Positions 10,160 to 20,528 of a stretch of 64,000 nt of DNA are shown one piece after another (within the stretch, counting starts at the first letter, position 1; each line of letters starts with the position of its first letter). The notes beneath the pieces are model-generated. The model had not been told where the DNA came from. It searched no databases and saw nothing but the letters and a program-made list of their open reading frames with translations. The position numbers were made by a program, and so were the translations under genes. The DNA comes from Branchinecta lynchi (taxonomy: Eukaryota; Arthropoda; Branchiopoda; Anostraca; Branchinectidae), in assembly GCA_023053575.1 (NCBI GenBank), contig JAKZAP010000006.1:12595280-12659279 (forward strand), read 5' to 3'.

Positions 10160-10332
10160 CAGGCCCGTATCCAGGAATTTATTTCGGGGGGGGGGGTGCC
10201 TTTTGGAGGTTTTTTTTCCTGCTGGTCGGACAAAAAAGTACAAAACCGAGGGAAAAGCCCATAAAAATGATTATTTTTGTATGTTTCGGGGGGGTTACAA
10301 CCCCCACCCCCCACCCCCTGGATACGGCCTTG
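10160..10332. mobile_element. hAT-type MITE with G/C runs (copy 3), 8-bp target duplication
   Basis: Opposite orientation to copies 1 and 2: starts CAGGCCCGTATCCAGG and ends CCTGGATACGGCCTTG. The flanking octamers CACTTCTC and CAATTCTC agree at 7 of 8. The core (AAAATGATTATTTTTGTATG) matches the family. The peptide-like reading frames with poly-Gly across it are an artefact of the G-runs. Confidence 0.88.
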
Positions 10333-10978
10333 CAATTCTCACCGCGAATTAGGACAATTAGGTTCATTTGTAAACGTCCGGCTTTGTCCATCCAAGATTG
10401 GAAAAATAGTATTTATACTCACGGACGTTTTGCATTGAGAAGAATTAAATCAAGCTGGGTAACTTTCTTTGCGATTCTGGTTTACGGTGGAGTACTCGGT
10501 TCCTGTCCCGGCTAAAGAGTAACTGTTGGTGCTAGTTCTTCTGGTTCTTCGCGTCGAGAAAGTGTGCAGAATTAAAAATAACAGAAAGACGTACAAATTT
10601 ACCCTTCTCCCTCCAAAAAATCGCAGCTACCACCAGTCTGAAAAAATTGAGATGGGGAGCCACTGTATGGTGAGATGATAGAAGTCGTACATTCTAACGT
10701 TCAATGATGACGAAAAAAAAGCAGAATGGGACCGACAGCAATTTGGTCCAACGTTAATTCAAGTTTAGAGAAAGAACAAAGAAGGGACATACTTCTAAAT
10801 GTTTTTACTCTAAATTCAGAAAGTCTGTTAGAATATCCGTCCCACGAGAAGGACGATTTACATGTTTTCGATTCGTCATACAAAAATGTTCATTAATTGC
10901 CAGTTTCATTCATTAATTGCAACTACCCGAGAGAATGATATACCATTTTGACTAAGAATAAGAATTTGTTATCACAAA
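10333..10978. other. Intron sequence, nothing recognised
   Basis: No repeat or exon recognised. The 60-codon minus-strand ORF at 10701-10883 has no domain. Confidence 0.4.
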
Positions 10979-11077
10979 CAGGCCCGTATCCAGGAATTTA
11001 TGTCGGTGGGGGGGGGGGGGGGGGGGAGTCAACCCCCTACCCCCCCCCCCCCCCCCCCCCCCCGGGATACGGCCTTG
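10979..11077. mobile_element. hAT-type MITE (copy 4), minimal 99-bp form with perfect 8-bp target duplication
   Basis: CAGGCCCGTATCCAGG at the left and GGGATACGGCCTTG at the right, with almost nothing between except G and C runs. ATCACAAA stands immediately before and immediately after, a perfect target duplication. The usual T-rich core is missing, so this is an internally deleted copy. Confidence 0.92.
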
Positions 11078-12458
11078 ATCACAAACGCATCGTTTTGAAT
11101 CAAATCTTACAATTATTAATTACAATAATCAGTTATTAATTTTAAATTAAGAAATACTTTATAGCCAACTGTTTTTTCGCAACTACACGAGAAAATGGTA
11201 TGCGCTAAATTTTGTTTAAACAGTATAACTTAAAAACAAAACATAATAACTCTTTGATTACATTTCACCAGCTAAATTCCTCAAATTCTCCAAGCTTGAT
11301 ACCTTTTCCCGAAGCAATGCTTTACAGTCCTGACAACTAACGTAAAATTACCAAAGTCCACACCGATTCTATTGACTCTGAACTAAATGCATGCGTGTTC
11401 GGTCTATGCCTAAACTTCCAGTTAGATAGAGGTAATGAATGGTCTATAAAAAAAAATAGAATCTTAAATGCCCAGAAGCAAACCTGTAAGGGACTAATTA
11501 CCTTCAAAACAAAACAGCAATAACTACAGAAACTCCGATGAAAATAAAGAAAATAAGCTGCATCATTGCTCCATGATCGAGTCATCAAATGCCACATTCC
11601 CTTGGGCTTCATTGCTTTTTTGACAGGTCGTGTTCTTATTTCAAATCTGACCCGAGATTGAAAGTCTTTTTCATTTGTGTAATCCCCCAGAAATCAGCAT
11701 TGTTTGAAGTATCCGCCTTTTCTGACTGCTTCATCACTTTTGCTCTTGAGGTAGCACCAGTATCACTTAATAATTTAAGAGGCTACACACGAAGCTCCAC
11801 CCCTCCTTAAATCAGAACCGCAAAACAACCTACTTAGCTTGCTGACATCGAGGTTATGCGAGTTCCAATCCTTCCCTTATTTATTCTTGGTTTTGCCGGA
11901 CTCCAGTTGGATGACAGAGCTGGCGAGAAAGTACTCGAAAGAAAAGATTCGTCTTAACTCTCCCCTCTATGTACGAATCCAACAAGTCGGTCAATAATTG
12001 CGGGATTTGGGTTGATTTATTGGTTCGAACATAAAACGACGGAAATGCGAATAAAATCAGCATTTCTTCTTACACTTCAACTCAGACCGAAAATTTCTTG
12101 GTTCTGTACACCGATTCTGGTTTTACCTAACTACCCGACACAGTCAAAATTTTCGCATAGAGTATTAATAAATCATTATTTTACTCACACCGAATTATCT
12201 ATCCAATCCGAAGCGAGCGTCAGTTCTTTAACGATTACCGAATATCCACATTTGTCGGATATAATGTCCCTTCATTGATCGAACTATCCATCTGAACAAA
12301 TAACGAACTGAATTTCCGCGTTCAGCACGTCTCTTGCAATCAATTTGACCCGAGAGTTTCCCATGCCTAAATTTCAAAGTCCCACCCCAAATTTGTAGGA
12401 AAAAAGCCATCGTACTGTTCTGTAACTTTGATCTGTACACTCTGTATCATAAACTAGT
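11078..12458. other. Intron sequence, nothing clearly recognised
   Basis: About 1.4 kb with overlapping ORFs under 95 codons and no domains. GAGTTCCAATCC at 11858-11870 resembles a tRNA B-box but has no good A-box partner. Confidence 0.4.
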
Positions 12459-12960
12459 ATGTATCTAACAAAACCATGTTTTACCTCTAAACTTACTTCC
12501 ACCGCGTTTAAAGCACAGCTCGAAACAAATGATCTTTCCATGTTAGTGCTTGTCGGCTCTACCCAGCCTTCCTGCTCTCCTTCGAGGCGACTGGACGCAA
12601 AATATTTGAAAACTCAATGCGCCGTCGTTAAAAAGTGGGAAGAACAAGCAAAACAAGAAAAGTCTAAAGCAGAAGATAGACCTGATGGCGTACCATTGCC
12701 TCCAAAATTAAAAACAAGATTTTGAAGCTTAACATGTCCTTATAAATGCATTAAAGAACTGTCAGCGGACCCTGATCCTTTCGGCGAAGCTTGCGTTACT
12801 TCCCTGGTAAAACTCGGCTAGGCGGAAAAAGCGGAAACAATCGTAGGTACAAAAAGAAACAAAGGCGAAAAGCTGGGATTTCAGAAGCTTATAATTCCAT
12901 GAGGTTAAAATAAAATGCAGAAGAAGCAAGAGGTACTTAGGCAATCATAGAAAAACCCGT
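12459..12960 (+). mobile_element. Degenerate LINE fragment
   Basis: An 88-codon ORF at 12459-12725 (ending with a Lys/Glu-rich stretch) and the following 230 bases align with 6370-6660, sharing CAGCCTTCCTGCTCT, AAAACTCGGC, AATCGTAGGTAC and GAAGCTTATAATTCCAT in the same order. It stops before the zinc knuckle found in the other copy. A shorter third relative is at 37690-37800. Confidence 0.55.
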
Positions 12961-13232
12961 ATGTGTGTTTACTCTCGACGACAATGTCAAAAATAATTGT
13001 ACATATAGCAGTACTTGATTCTCAGCCCTCAAAACATACTGACTCAACTTTAGTTCATTCCTAAGCCTCGGAATTTGAATATTTGCTGGCTGATCAGTAA
13101 TACGGACCCGGCTCCTTGGTTAGACTACACCTTACTTGACACGATGATTCCATACAGCAAATTTCAATCCGTTGTAGGTCCCGAACACAGACATATGGTC
13201 GGCAGGCTGTTAACTTACACATTTTTTTCTAG
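12961..13232. other. Intron sequence before exon
   Basis: No feature, apart from the T-rich acceptor tract at 13221-13232. Confidence 0.5.
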
Positions 13233-13351
13233 AAGTATATGCTCCATTGGAACCTCACGAGGAGACTCCTATGTTCTACCAGTCAGTCCCTGTGCCAACA
13301 CTCACGGCAGCACACAGGCAAACCCATGCATCTAACGGAACCCTTCGGAAT
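13233..13351 (+). CDS. Exon of the tyrosine-motif-rich tail protein
   Basis: A 119-nt exon between a TTTTTTTCTAG acceptor and a GTGAGT donor. It completes the codon split with the exon ending at 9541 and leaves in phase 0. Encoded motifs are EVYAPLEP and MFYQSVPVP, followed by a Thr/Ala/His-rich linker ending NGTLRN. VYAPL has the YxxL form of endocytic or SH2-binding motifs. No predicted globular fold. The preceding intron is about 3.7 kb and holds two hAT-type MITEs and a LINE fragment. Confidence 0.7.
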
Positions 13352-13424
13352 GTGAGTGATTCACGCCTGACCTCTGTCTCATTTCCCTTTGCACTGCTCT
13401 CGGGTCAGCTTGCAGTAGACAAAA

Positions 13425-13836
13425 GGCGTATTTTCGCCGTTCCCCGAGGACTCCTCGGGGAATCGAAGGGAACGGCGAGAATAGAGGGAGTCAGTCCACG
13501 CGGACTCCGCGTACAGAAACAGCGAGAACACGGGGAATGCTTCCAAAATTGATTTTGTTCGAGAAAAAAATATACAGTTGACGAAATTAGTCTGGATCCA
13601 CTTTATTTTTTATTTTGTTTATTCTGATTGTTTTCAATTAATTTTACATTGCACCAACACCAGCAAAAACTGATTCCCCTCTGAATCTGAAAGGGAGTCC
13701 TTTTTGATGATGGTGATGATAATCGGAGCATTCCCCGTCCGTGGGGACTGGCGAGAATACTGGGAGTGAGTCCCCGGGACAAACAAAAACGCGGGACTCC
13801 TCAAGTGGAGTCCTCGGGGAACGGCGAGAATACGCT
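13425..13836. mobile_element. TIR element GGCGTATTCTCGCCGTTCCC (copy 1)
   Basis: GGCGTATTTTCGCCGTTCCC at the left and GGGGAACGGCGAGAATACGC at the right are inverted, continuing inward through CCGAGGACTCC-type sequence. The body holds AATGCTTCCA and GATTCCCCTCTGAATCTGAA, shared with 33159-33642 and 33985-34707. Only short ORFs cover it, so it is non-autonomous. Target duplication not resolved. Confidence 0.85.
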
Positions 13837-13869
13837 TAAAGTAATTTACATTCCGATGTATACTCCATG

Positions 13870-14147
13870 GGCGTGTTCCACCTTACTTACCGTAGTTACT
13901 ACGCATGAAGTCACGGATTCTGGCTTCTTGGCGTCAAGGCTGGACCGAAATTTCTTATTTTCGACAAATTATCGTGCGCGTGCCCGGGCTGATAAGGTCG
14001 CAGAGATTCTAGCTATGCTCTTCCGAGCATGTTAAGCATATAGTTGCTATTCTGAGAAGGTTGGAGTAGTCGGCGTAGTAGATTTTCACGAGCTTGGAAC
14101 GAAAATAGTAACTAATAGTTACTCTTGTTAGATGGGTGGAACACGCC
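13870..14147. mobile_element. MITE with GGCGTGTTCCACC inverted ends (copy 1)
   Basis: GGCGTGTTCCACC at 13870-13882 and the exact complement GGTGGAACACGCC at 14135-14147. The inner parts also pair loosely (TTACTTAC and GTTAGATG). A second copy at 59551-59836 lies in the opposite orientation and shares TCACGGATTCTGGC-type sequence on the other strand. Confidence 0.85.
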
Positions 14148-14184
14148 TAAAGTAGCTTACGTTCCTATGTCTTTCAAGGTTCAA

Positions 14185-14300
14185 GGTTTTAATTTACACT
14201 TCTGCACCAATCACAATATATAAAGGGTCAAGCCGTTTGATTGACAACAAGTGTGCAAGCGATCAGACGTGAAGTGTGAAAGTAAAAAGTTTATCACATT
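14185..14300. repeat. Interspersed repeat shared with 47715-47830
   Basis: CAAGGTTCAAGGTTTTAATT, then TATATAAAGGGTCAAGC and a GATTGACAA stretch, occur in the same order and orientation at both sites. Probably the 3' end of a retroelement on the minus strand with a CAAGGTT tail, by analogy with the other tails here. Confidence 0.5.
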
Positions 14301-14719
14301 TTATATACAAAAAGCTTTAGAACCAAGACATTTCAGACCCCCACTAACCAAACAGGTATTGAAATAACCTAATTTGTAATCATCCCATTTTAAAAGCTTT
14401 GTAAACAAACCGCAAGTATAAATCCAAAGAAATGCTGAAGATGTTGCACTTATAGCTTGAGTTCCAACAATGGTCTGCTAGCCAGTCCGACCCTTTAAAC
14501 CTCTTTTCTATTGGCAAAGTAATGACTAGTGCAATACACCAAATCGTAGCAGCCAATACCCCCTTCGTCACAATTCATTAAGAACGGCATATCATCGATC
14601 ATATGACAAAACAGTCCAGTTTCCAACTGTTCATTAAAGATTAAAGGCCGTCTTGCAGTCTTATTTATTGCTGTTAGACCAAAATACTCTTCCAGAGTTA
14701 TATCTCCCCAAATATACGA
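14301..14719. other. Intron sequence
   Basis: A 63-codon minus ORF (14380-14571) with no recognisable domain. Nothing else seen. Confidence 0.4.
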
Positions 14720-15383
14720 GAGTTGGACTTGATACCTGTCATAGACGAACTTAACTCATGGGCAATCTGGGCCCTGCTGCCCATGAACGGGAGGGGGGGG
14801 GGGGGGGGGATCGGGACCTATCAACATGCATATTTACACCTCTTTTTTGTCAAGTATAACAGCTTAGAATCTGATTCCAGTCACGGGTCAAAAACGTTTT
14901 TCACGGGCAATTTGTGTCAATTACTTATGAACGCAGAGCGAGGGGGTGGTTCGACTCCACATATATATTCCCAACCCATATGATCCAAAAGCACAAAGGA
15001 ATTTCATAGCCTTAACTCCAGTTATTTTCAAATTAAAAACATTAAAAAATGGGCAATCTCGGCCCAATTGCCCCTGAACCAAGTGGGGGTAGGGTTTGGA
15101 ACCCGAAAAAAAGTAAAAAGAGACCCCAATGCTCTCAAACCTACCAAGTTTCAACTTGATACCTGATGATTCCTGTCACGGGTGACGAACTTTACTTTAC
15201 TTTAAAAGCAATTTGCCAGCCCTGGAATGTACATGTACAAGGAATTTCATCGTACTATGTCCAGTTCTGGTCAAGTTATGAACAATATTCATTGGGCAAT
15301 CTGGGCCCGTTTGCCCCTGAACCGGGTTGGGGTGGGGGTGGAACCCCCAAAAGGACTTTTTACAGTGCAGTCTTTCCTTTCAG
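14720..15383. repeat. Degenerate direct repeats of about 250-290 bp next to the last exon
   Basis: Three units can be followed by GGGCAATCTGGGCCC-like starts at 14759, 15050 and 15294. Each is followed by a CCCCTGAAC or CCATGAAC motif and a G-rich stretch, then TCACGGGT-containing sequence. Spacing is irregular because of indels. The third unit ends at the acceptor of the last exon. Confidence 0.6.
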
Positions 15384-15524
15384 GGCTCCGCAAAGAAGAA
15401 TGTATCATCGCCACGATCTTCTAGAAGAAATAATTCAGGATACCACCTAACGACAACTGTCGAACCTCAGCTGACCTACGGAAGACCAGTAGCTGAAATG
15501 GAGTTTATGCGATCTCACCACTAA
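15384..15524 (+). CDS. Last exon of the tyrosine-motif-rich tail protein
   Basis: A 141-nt exon opening after a TTTCCTTTCAG acceptor in phase 0 and ending with TAA at 15522-15524. It encodes 46 residues: a basic Ser/Arg stretch (KKNVSSPRSSRRNN), then GYHLTTTV, LTYGRP and the C-terminus AEMEFMRSHH. With the three earlier exons it gives about 200 residues with at least eleven tyrosines spread through all four exons. The terminal residues are not a PDZ ligand of the usual hydrophobic type. I could not match the tail to a named family, so the function stays an inference from the motifs. Confidence 0.7.
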   Translation, partial: GSAKKNVSSPRSSRRNNSGYHLTTTVEPQLTYGRPVAEMEFMRSHH

Positions 15525-15792
15525 CCCCCTCTCACACCTTTTAGAATCATTTATGACACCATTGCCGTATTATTTCTAGTCATTCATCGTCGTATGTGCG
15601 CTCTTGTTTTATATTTTTCCAGTAATATACGTCTGTTTATTCCGTTAAGAAAATCGCATGTCTCATAGAACAGTTTATCAAACTGAAATCCCCCCCCCCC
15701 CACCTCCCCCTCACTATCAGGTTTCAAGGCAACATCGTCTCTCAATGCAACTTCTTGATTGTCGAAGATAGTAATTAGTTGCATTTTTTCAG
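15525..15792. other. 3' flank of the tyrosine-tail gene
   Basis: Probable 3' untranslated region in its first part, though no clear AATAAA signal is seen close to the stop. A C-run lies at 15690-15710. Confidence 0.4.
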
Positions 15793-16040
15793 ATACTATG
15801 GTATCCGATACCGCAGTCTAAAGTCGTTTTTGGTATCTGATACTGCGGTCAAAAGGCGTTTTTGCAGTTACCGTGGTATCTGAATATCAAGATCGTGGTA
15901 TCTGAATATCAGATGCCACGGTCCAATCGTGGTAAACGTCTGATACCAAGGTAAAAAGGGTAGTATCAGATACCACGGTAATTGCAAAAATGACAAACTG
16001 CAGATCCAGTTACCGCAGTAACAGATACCAGGGTATTTGC
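15793..16040. repeat. Cluster of inverted GGTATCTGATACC-type motifs
   Basis: At least seven variants of GGTATCTGATAC or its complement, often with ACCGCGG or CCACGGT beside them, occur in both orientations within 250 bases (15799, 15831, 15873, 15896, 15941, 15964, 16024). Many pairs can base-pair, giving a complex foldback. GCAAAAA spacers recur. Confidence 0.8.
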
Positions 16041-16784
16041 AAAAACTCAACTATTGACTGCGTTAAACGTATGCATCAGCTGAGTTACATTCTACTGATA
16101 TTTCGGCCCTTCTTGGCAACGATCCCCTTCATGCTGAAGCTAGAAAATAGCTAGAAAGATAGTAAGAAACGAAAAGCTTTGCCATCGCAGTCAATTAGTT
16201 GCGGAAAATACAAATTATTCGAGTATGTTTGTAGTGCTAAAAGGATTAGGCAGAAGATTTTTGTTCGGCGACTTTTTGGTCAATCTTGTCAGGGCCCACT
16301 TCAGACCGTAGTGAAAAGTCTTAGCTTTTGCAACTTAAGATTTTAGTGGGCCCTCTAACTACGACCCGCTCTTGCCGAAAGAGAGGAGAAACCGCCGACC
16401 AAATTTTGCAGCAAACTTTCCGTTAATACGATTTGCAGTCAGCTCGAAAGAGTACTTTATTATTTTGCGAAAGAAGTAATGTCAAACAATGGAAAGTATC
16501 GAAACGTCTCTTCAGTCTCTACTTCAATCATTGTCGAAGGTACAACCCGAGCCCTTAAAAGACCTGTCTTACCTATAAGTTTAACGCAACCTACTTCCGT
16601 AATGACTCCATCTATTTCTAAACCTGGATACACGAATTTCACACGGTGCATACTAACCCCTCTAACCAGCCTCGATGATTTTCTCACATTTGCTACCTTC
16701 GATGTGTGTCACGCTGTCGACGGCTGTTTACAAGAAGTTTTTCCATCAGAAAAACTGGTTATGTAAGTTGTTTCCCTGTGTTCG
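16041..16784. other. Intergenic sequence with two opposed unknown ORFs
   Basis: 16479-16766 plus (95 codons, Ser/Thr-rich) and 16460-16687 minus (75 codons) cover the same bases. The minus reading has a more protein-like mix of hydrophobic and charged residues and may be a relic of transposon coding sequence. AGGGCCCACT at 16289 is inverted at 16349. No family recognised. Confidence 0.4.
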
Positions 16785-17000
16785 CTATAAGTTAATGGGT
16801 CTCGGAAAAGGCTTAAAACAGCCAAAACCGTGGGTTATCTGTTGGAACCACAGCCTAGTTTTAAAGCATTCCAATATTTTAAGACTCTGCAAGTGGAACA
16901 GTAAACAGTGCGAGGGGTCCGTTAAATCCCTCCCCAATCCAAGTGCATGCTCAAAATGGGACTCGGTAGGACCGTGGGACCATTCTAGTCGTGCGACCCG
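16785..17000. repeat. Interspersed repeat shared with 38280-38410 and 44930-45010
   Basis: CTCGGAAAAGGCTTAAAACA, then CGTGGGTTATCTGTTGGAAC and TTTTAAAGCATTCCAATATT appear inverted at 38280-38410 and, more loosely, at 44930-45010. Family unknown. Confidence 0.55.
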
Positions 17001-17084
17001 GAAGCACCACATTATTATATAACTATTATTATTAATAGCAAAAAAGCGCAAAACTCTAGAAAACTACGAAAATCATAAACACAG

Positions 17085-17300
17085 TAGCCTACTCATCGAT
17101 TCCAACATGACCATCAAGGATTTTTGAAAGCTTCGACCGATGGGCTGGCAATGTCATGGGACGGAAGTTGATTCCAAGCCTGCATGCGATTTCTAAGCTT
17201 CCATCTGCCGACGTCTTTCTTCGACGGCCCATGAGGTTGTTGGGATTGAGAGCAACAAGTTCTCCTGCGAGCCGACTATCGTAGGCTCCATTGTAAATCT

Positions 17301-17335
<35 letters not shown>

Positions 17336-17520
17336 CTGTATTTGAAAATTATTATGCCATATATAGAAAAATAAAACAAAAAACAATCTCAAATAACAAA
17401 CAACCTCACATTTTTAACTTAATATCCTATCGACTTTCTACTAAACTAATAACTCTGTCTACCATATTGCCAAAACACACGATAGACCTAGCGACTAGCA
17501 GTCGTAGACTTAAGGATATC
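17085..17520 (-). mobile_element. LINE reverse transcriptase C-terminal remnant
   Basis: On the minus strand the segment around 17110-17180 reads, in one frame, WNQLPSHDIASPSVEAFKN. This is the conserved WNxLP...SVxxFKxxLD ending of many CR1/Jockey-type reverse transcriptase proteins. The frame shifts just upstream. A TA dinucleotide run at 17302-17331 lies inside. Non-functional. Confidence 0.65.
17302..17331. repeat. TA microsatellite
   Basis: About 14 uninterrupted TA units. Confidence 0.95.
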
Positions 17521-18089
17521 TAGAAGTAGCTACTTCGATAAGGTCTCCCCTTGCAGATGGTAAGCCAGTGTTGGTATAATTTAGTGTCTTCATTCTTTCT
17601 TCGTATGAAGCGTTTTTTAATGTGTGGCAAAACTGAGTAGTCCGGCGTTACATCCTTTCGAGTCCTTGTTGTAGTATTCTTTTGAGCAGTGTACATACTG
17701 AAAGATTGGACGAACAAGGGATTTGAGCAGTGTGGACAAGAAAATTGTGATCTTCGAACGACCTATGGATGGTCCCAGGCACCCAGCAACTATTTGTGCT
17801 TTTCGAGTTACACCTTCACATGGACAAGCTCAAATGGATTTTGACAAGATAATCAGACAAAAGAAACAACAATTAGCTGGTACACAATTAAAAAGTAAAA
17901 AAATAAATGTACTGTAAATGTAAAATACTTTATTTGGAGCTCTCTCCGTCATTTCTGCCTAACAATCGCCAATTTTTTTAACAAGGAAAGATGCATCCCC
18001 TGTACTCTATAGGATATTGCACTGTCTGATCCAAGGCGGAGCGGGTCGAACTGATGGAATTCTTGTCATGGCGTGGTGACGTATTGTCT
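17521..18089. other. Intergenic sequence
   Basis: ORFs of 65 codons (minus, 17520-17717) and 64 codons (plus, 17723-17917) show no known domain. The plus one ends with a lysine-rich stretch and is followed by TGTAAATGTAAAATACTTTATT. It might be a relic coding end, but I have no support for a gene. Confidence 0.35.
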
Positions 18090-18419
18090 GTTAGCCTTGG
18101 TTCACACTGCAGCTTCGTATGCGACACGATTTTGTCTTTGATGTTCCGACGTGCGACAGAATCGCATGGACCACTACCACGCAGACGCAAATGGAAATTT
18201 TTTTGTAGCGATTATTCTGCAAAAAGACAAAGAAACCCTTGGGGAAACAACCTCTGAAGATGCTGGGAGATTACCCATCTGAATACCACGCAACATAAGG
18301 AAATTTTCAGTCAAACCCCATATGTCACCTTGTTCAAAACAGGTTAAGACAAGTTTATTCAGAAGATATTCTGCAGTCAGATCAAGGTATAGCAATTTCT
18401 AGTCTCGAAAAATAACTAG

Positions 18420-19930
18420 TCTTAGCTTTTATGGCCCTTGAGCTTACTCAAGTGCCATATAGCGATCGTAATGTCTGTCTGTCTGTCGGTCTGTCCGCAT
18501 TTTGCTAGTTTGACCACATATCAGGGACACAACGGGATTAACTTGGAAATAATCACTTCCCCGATCCGACCATCAGTGGGGGAGTGGCAAGATGGGGAAT
18601 CCGGAAATTAGTAACATTCATAACTTTGGAACGGATAATCGGGCGTTCATTAAACTTGACAGGTAGCAAGAACAAGTGTCTTGGATGTTCATTGTCAAAT
18701 TCGTATCGGATCCGATAATTGCGGGTGGGGGCTGGACGGGGACACCCGAAATCTCTTGAAACACTTTTTCTAGTTTTTGTCAAACCCCTACTCCTTTCTT
18801 CACACTAGTATAGCTCTGCGCCTGGATGAGTCATTCTTTCTTCACGCTAGTATAGCTCTGCTCGTGGATGACTCATTCTTTGCTTAAATTCGTTCGGAGA
18901 GAGCTAGAGCAATCGAAGGTCGAAGGGGTTGGTATAATATGTTATTGAACCTTAGTAGGGGTTGATATAAATTAGGGGGTGCTAGGATGATGAAACTTGG
19001 CAGGCGTATCAGGGATCCGACCAAACCAGCCTGGAAATAATCAGTTTCTGATCCGACCATCTGGGGGGGGGGAGTGGAGGAGGGGGAATCCGGAAAATTG
19101 AGTGGTGTGTAACTTTCGAACGGGTTATCGGATTGAAATGAAACTTAATACCTGAATAAATGACATATCTCTTGATGTTCCGTTTGAAGTCCGAACTGTA
19201 CTCAACAGCTATGGAGGAGTTGGGGGGGGGGGGGGCGGAAATCCCGAGAAACGGCTAGAATGGAGGGATCGGAGTGAAACTTGCTGGGAATAACAAGCAT
19301 CTGCTCCGGATAAATCGTTTACAAATTTTGACTGGATCCGGTCACTTTGGGGGAGGATGGTGGAGGGATGTTTCCCGGAATTCAGGTGATGGCGGTTCTG
19401 GGGATTTTCACGACGAAACTTGGGAGGCGTATCAGGGACCCTATCAAACTGACTTGTAAATAAAAATTTACTCGATAAGATAGTAGTGGGGGAGTAGAGG
19501 AAGAGGGAATCACGGAATATTGAGTCGTGCGTAACTTTGGAACGGGTGATCGGATTTGAGTGAAATTTTGTAACTGAACAGAGGACATCTCTCTGGTGAT
19601 CTTTTTCATGTCTGGACCGGATTCGACAACAACTGGGGAGGGGGATACGTGACCGGCTTAGACTGGAGAGATTGGGATGGAACTTTGTGGGAATAAGTAA
19701 CACATGCTCCGGATAAATCATTTACAGAACCGGATTTGCTGAGGCGACTGTGGGGGGAGTTTAAGGGAGAGTCCGGAATTCTGGTGATCGCGAGTAAAGG
19801 TACTTCCAGGTGCTCTAGGATGATGAAACTTGGCTGGAATATGAGGAATTCGACTAAATTGGCTTAGAAATCGCCACTTGCCAAATCCGACCATTCCTTA
19901 AAGTACCAATGATGACCGCAAATCAAGAAA
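18420..19930. repeat. Array of GATGAAACTTGGCAGG-type repeats
   Basis: Starts with a CTGTCTGTCTGTCGGTCTGT run at 18474 and continues through divergent units marked by GATGAAACTTGGCAGG or GTGAAACTTG, GATCCGACCAT followed by a G-run, and GTAACTTTGGAACGG. At least four units are recognisable. Relatives are at 29777-29890 and 31050-31550 (plus) and at 53880-54420 and 54700-54870 (minus). A 170-codon minus ORF across 19209-19721 lies wholly inside and is not a gene. Confidence 0.8.
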
Positions 19931-20252
19931 AATACTTTTAAACAAAATATGCATTTTCATTATCCCCATGAGCCCATTACCATTTTTGCCCAAGGGTTTT
20001 GCTTACATGTGAGGTTCTAGCTCCCGTAAAGTGCGCATCTCCACCATAAAAGTACTTTTTATCAGACGATACCTTCTAGCTACTATCAGGCGAAACCCTA
20101 GACGAATCAGAGTTCCGTCTCCTCGAAACGGGATATTACGCAGCAACAGTTCAAAGAAGAAACGTAAATGTGGAAACCATACTGAAGACCATTGAACCGC
20201 CCAACGAAGAAGATGAGTTCTAGAAACGCCTTTTACAGTACTTTTTACTTAC

Positions 20253-20528
20253 TAGTGTATAATAAAATAATATTCGACTCTGTACAAAACTCCCAAACAA
20301 AATCTCCCGCCAATATTTTGCCTATTCTTGCAAGTGCCATATGAGCTTTCAGCTCTTGTTTCTTTTCTTTTCCTCAAGATTCGCATGCGTTAGTGTATAA
20401 TAAAATAATATTCGACTCTGTACAAAATCCCAAACAAAAAACTCCCGCCAACATTTTGCCTATTCTTGCAAGTGCCATATGAGCTTTCAGCTCTTGTTTC
20501 TTTTCTTTTCCTCAAGATTCGCATGCGT
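20253..20528. repeat. Tandem duplication of 138 bp
   Basis: Unit 1 (20253-20390) and unit 2 (20391-20528) both run from TAGTGTATAATAAAATAATA to GATTCGCATGCGT. They differ at only a few positions around the A-runs. Each contains AAGTGCCATATGAGCTTTCA, a stretch found again, inverted, at 53531-53556. Confidence 0.93.

Noticed and set aside
11835..11875. tRNA-like B-box GAGTTCCAATCC
   Set aside because: No A-box at the right distance and no acceptor stem pairing.
16289..16358. AGGGCCCACT inverted pair as a small MITE
   Set aside because: Only ten bases pair, with no target duplication and no second copy.
19209..19721. 170-codon minus-strand ORF, the second longest in the window
   Set aside because: It runs through the GATGAAACTTGGCAGG repeat units, has Pro runs from the G-tracts, and no domain. 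Related units elsewhere are not open.
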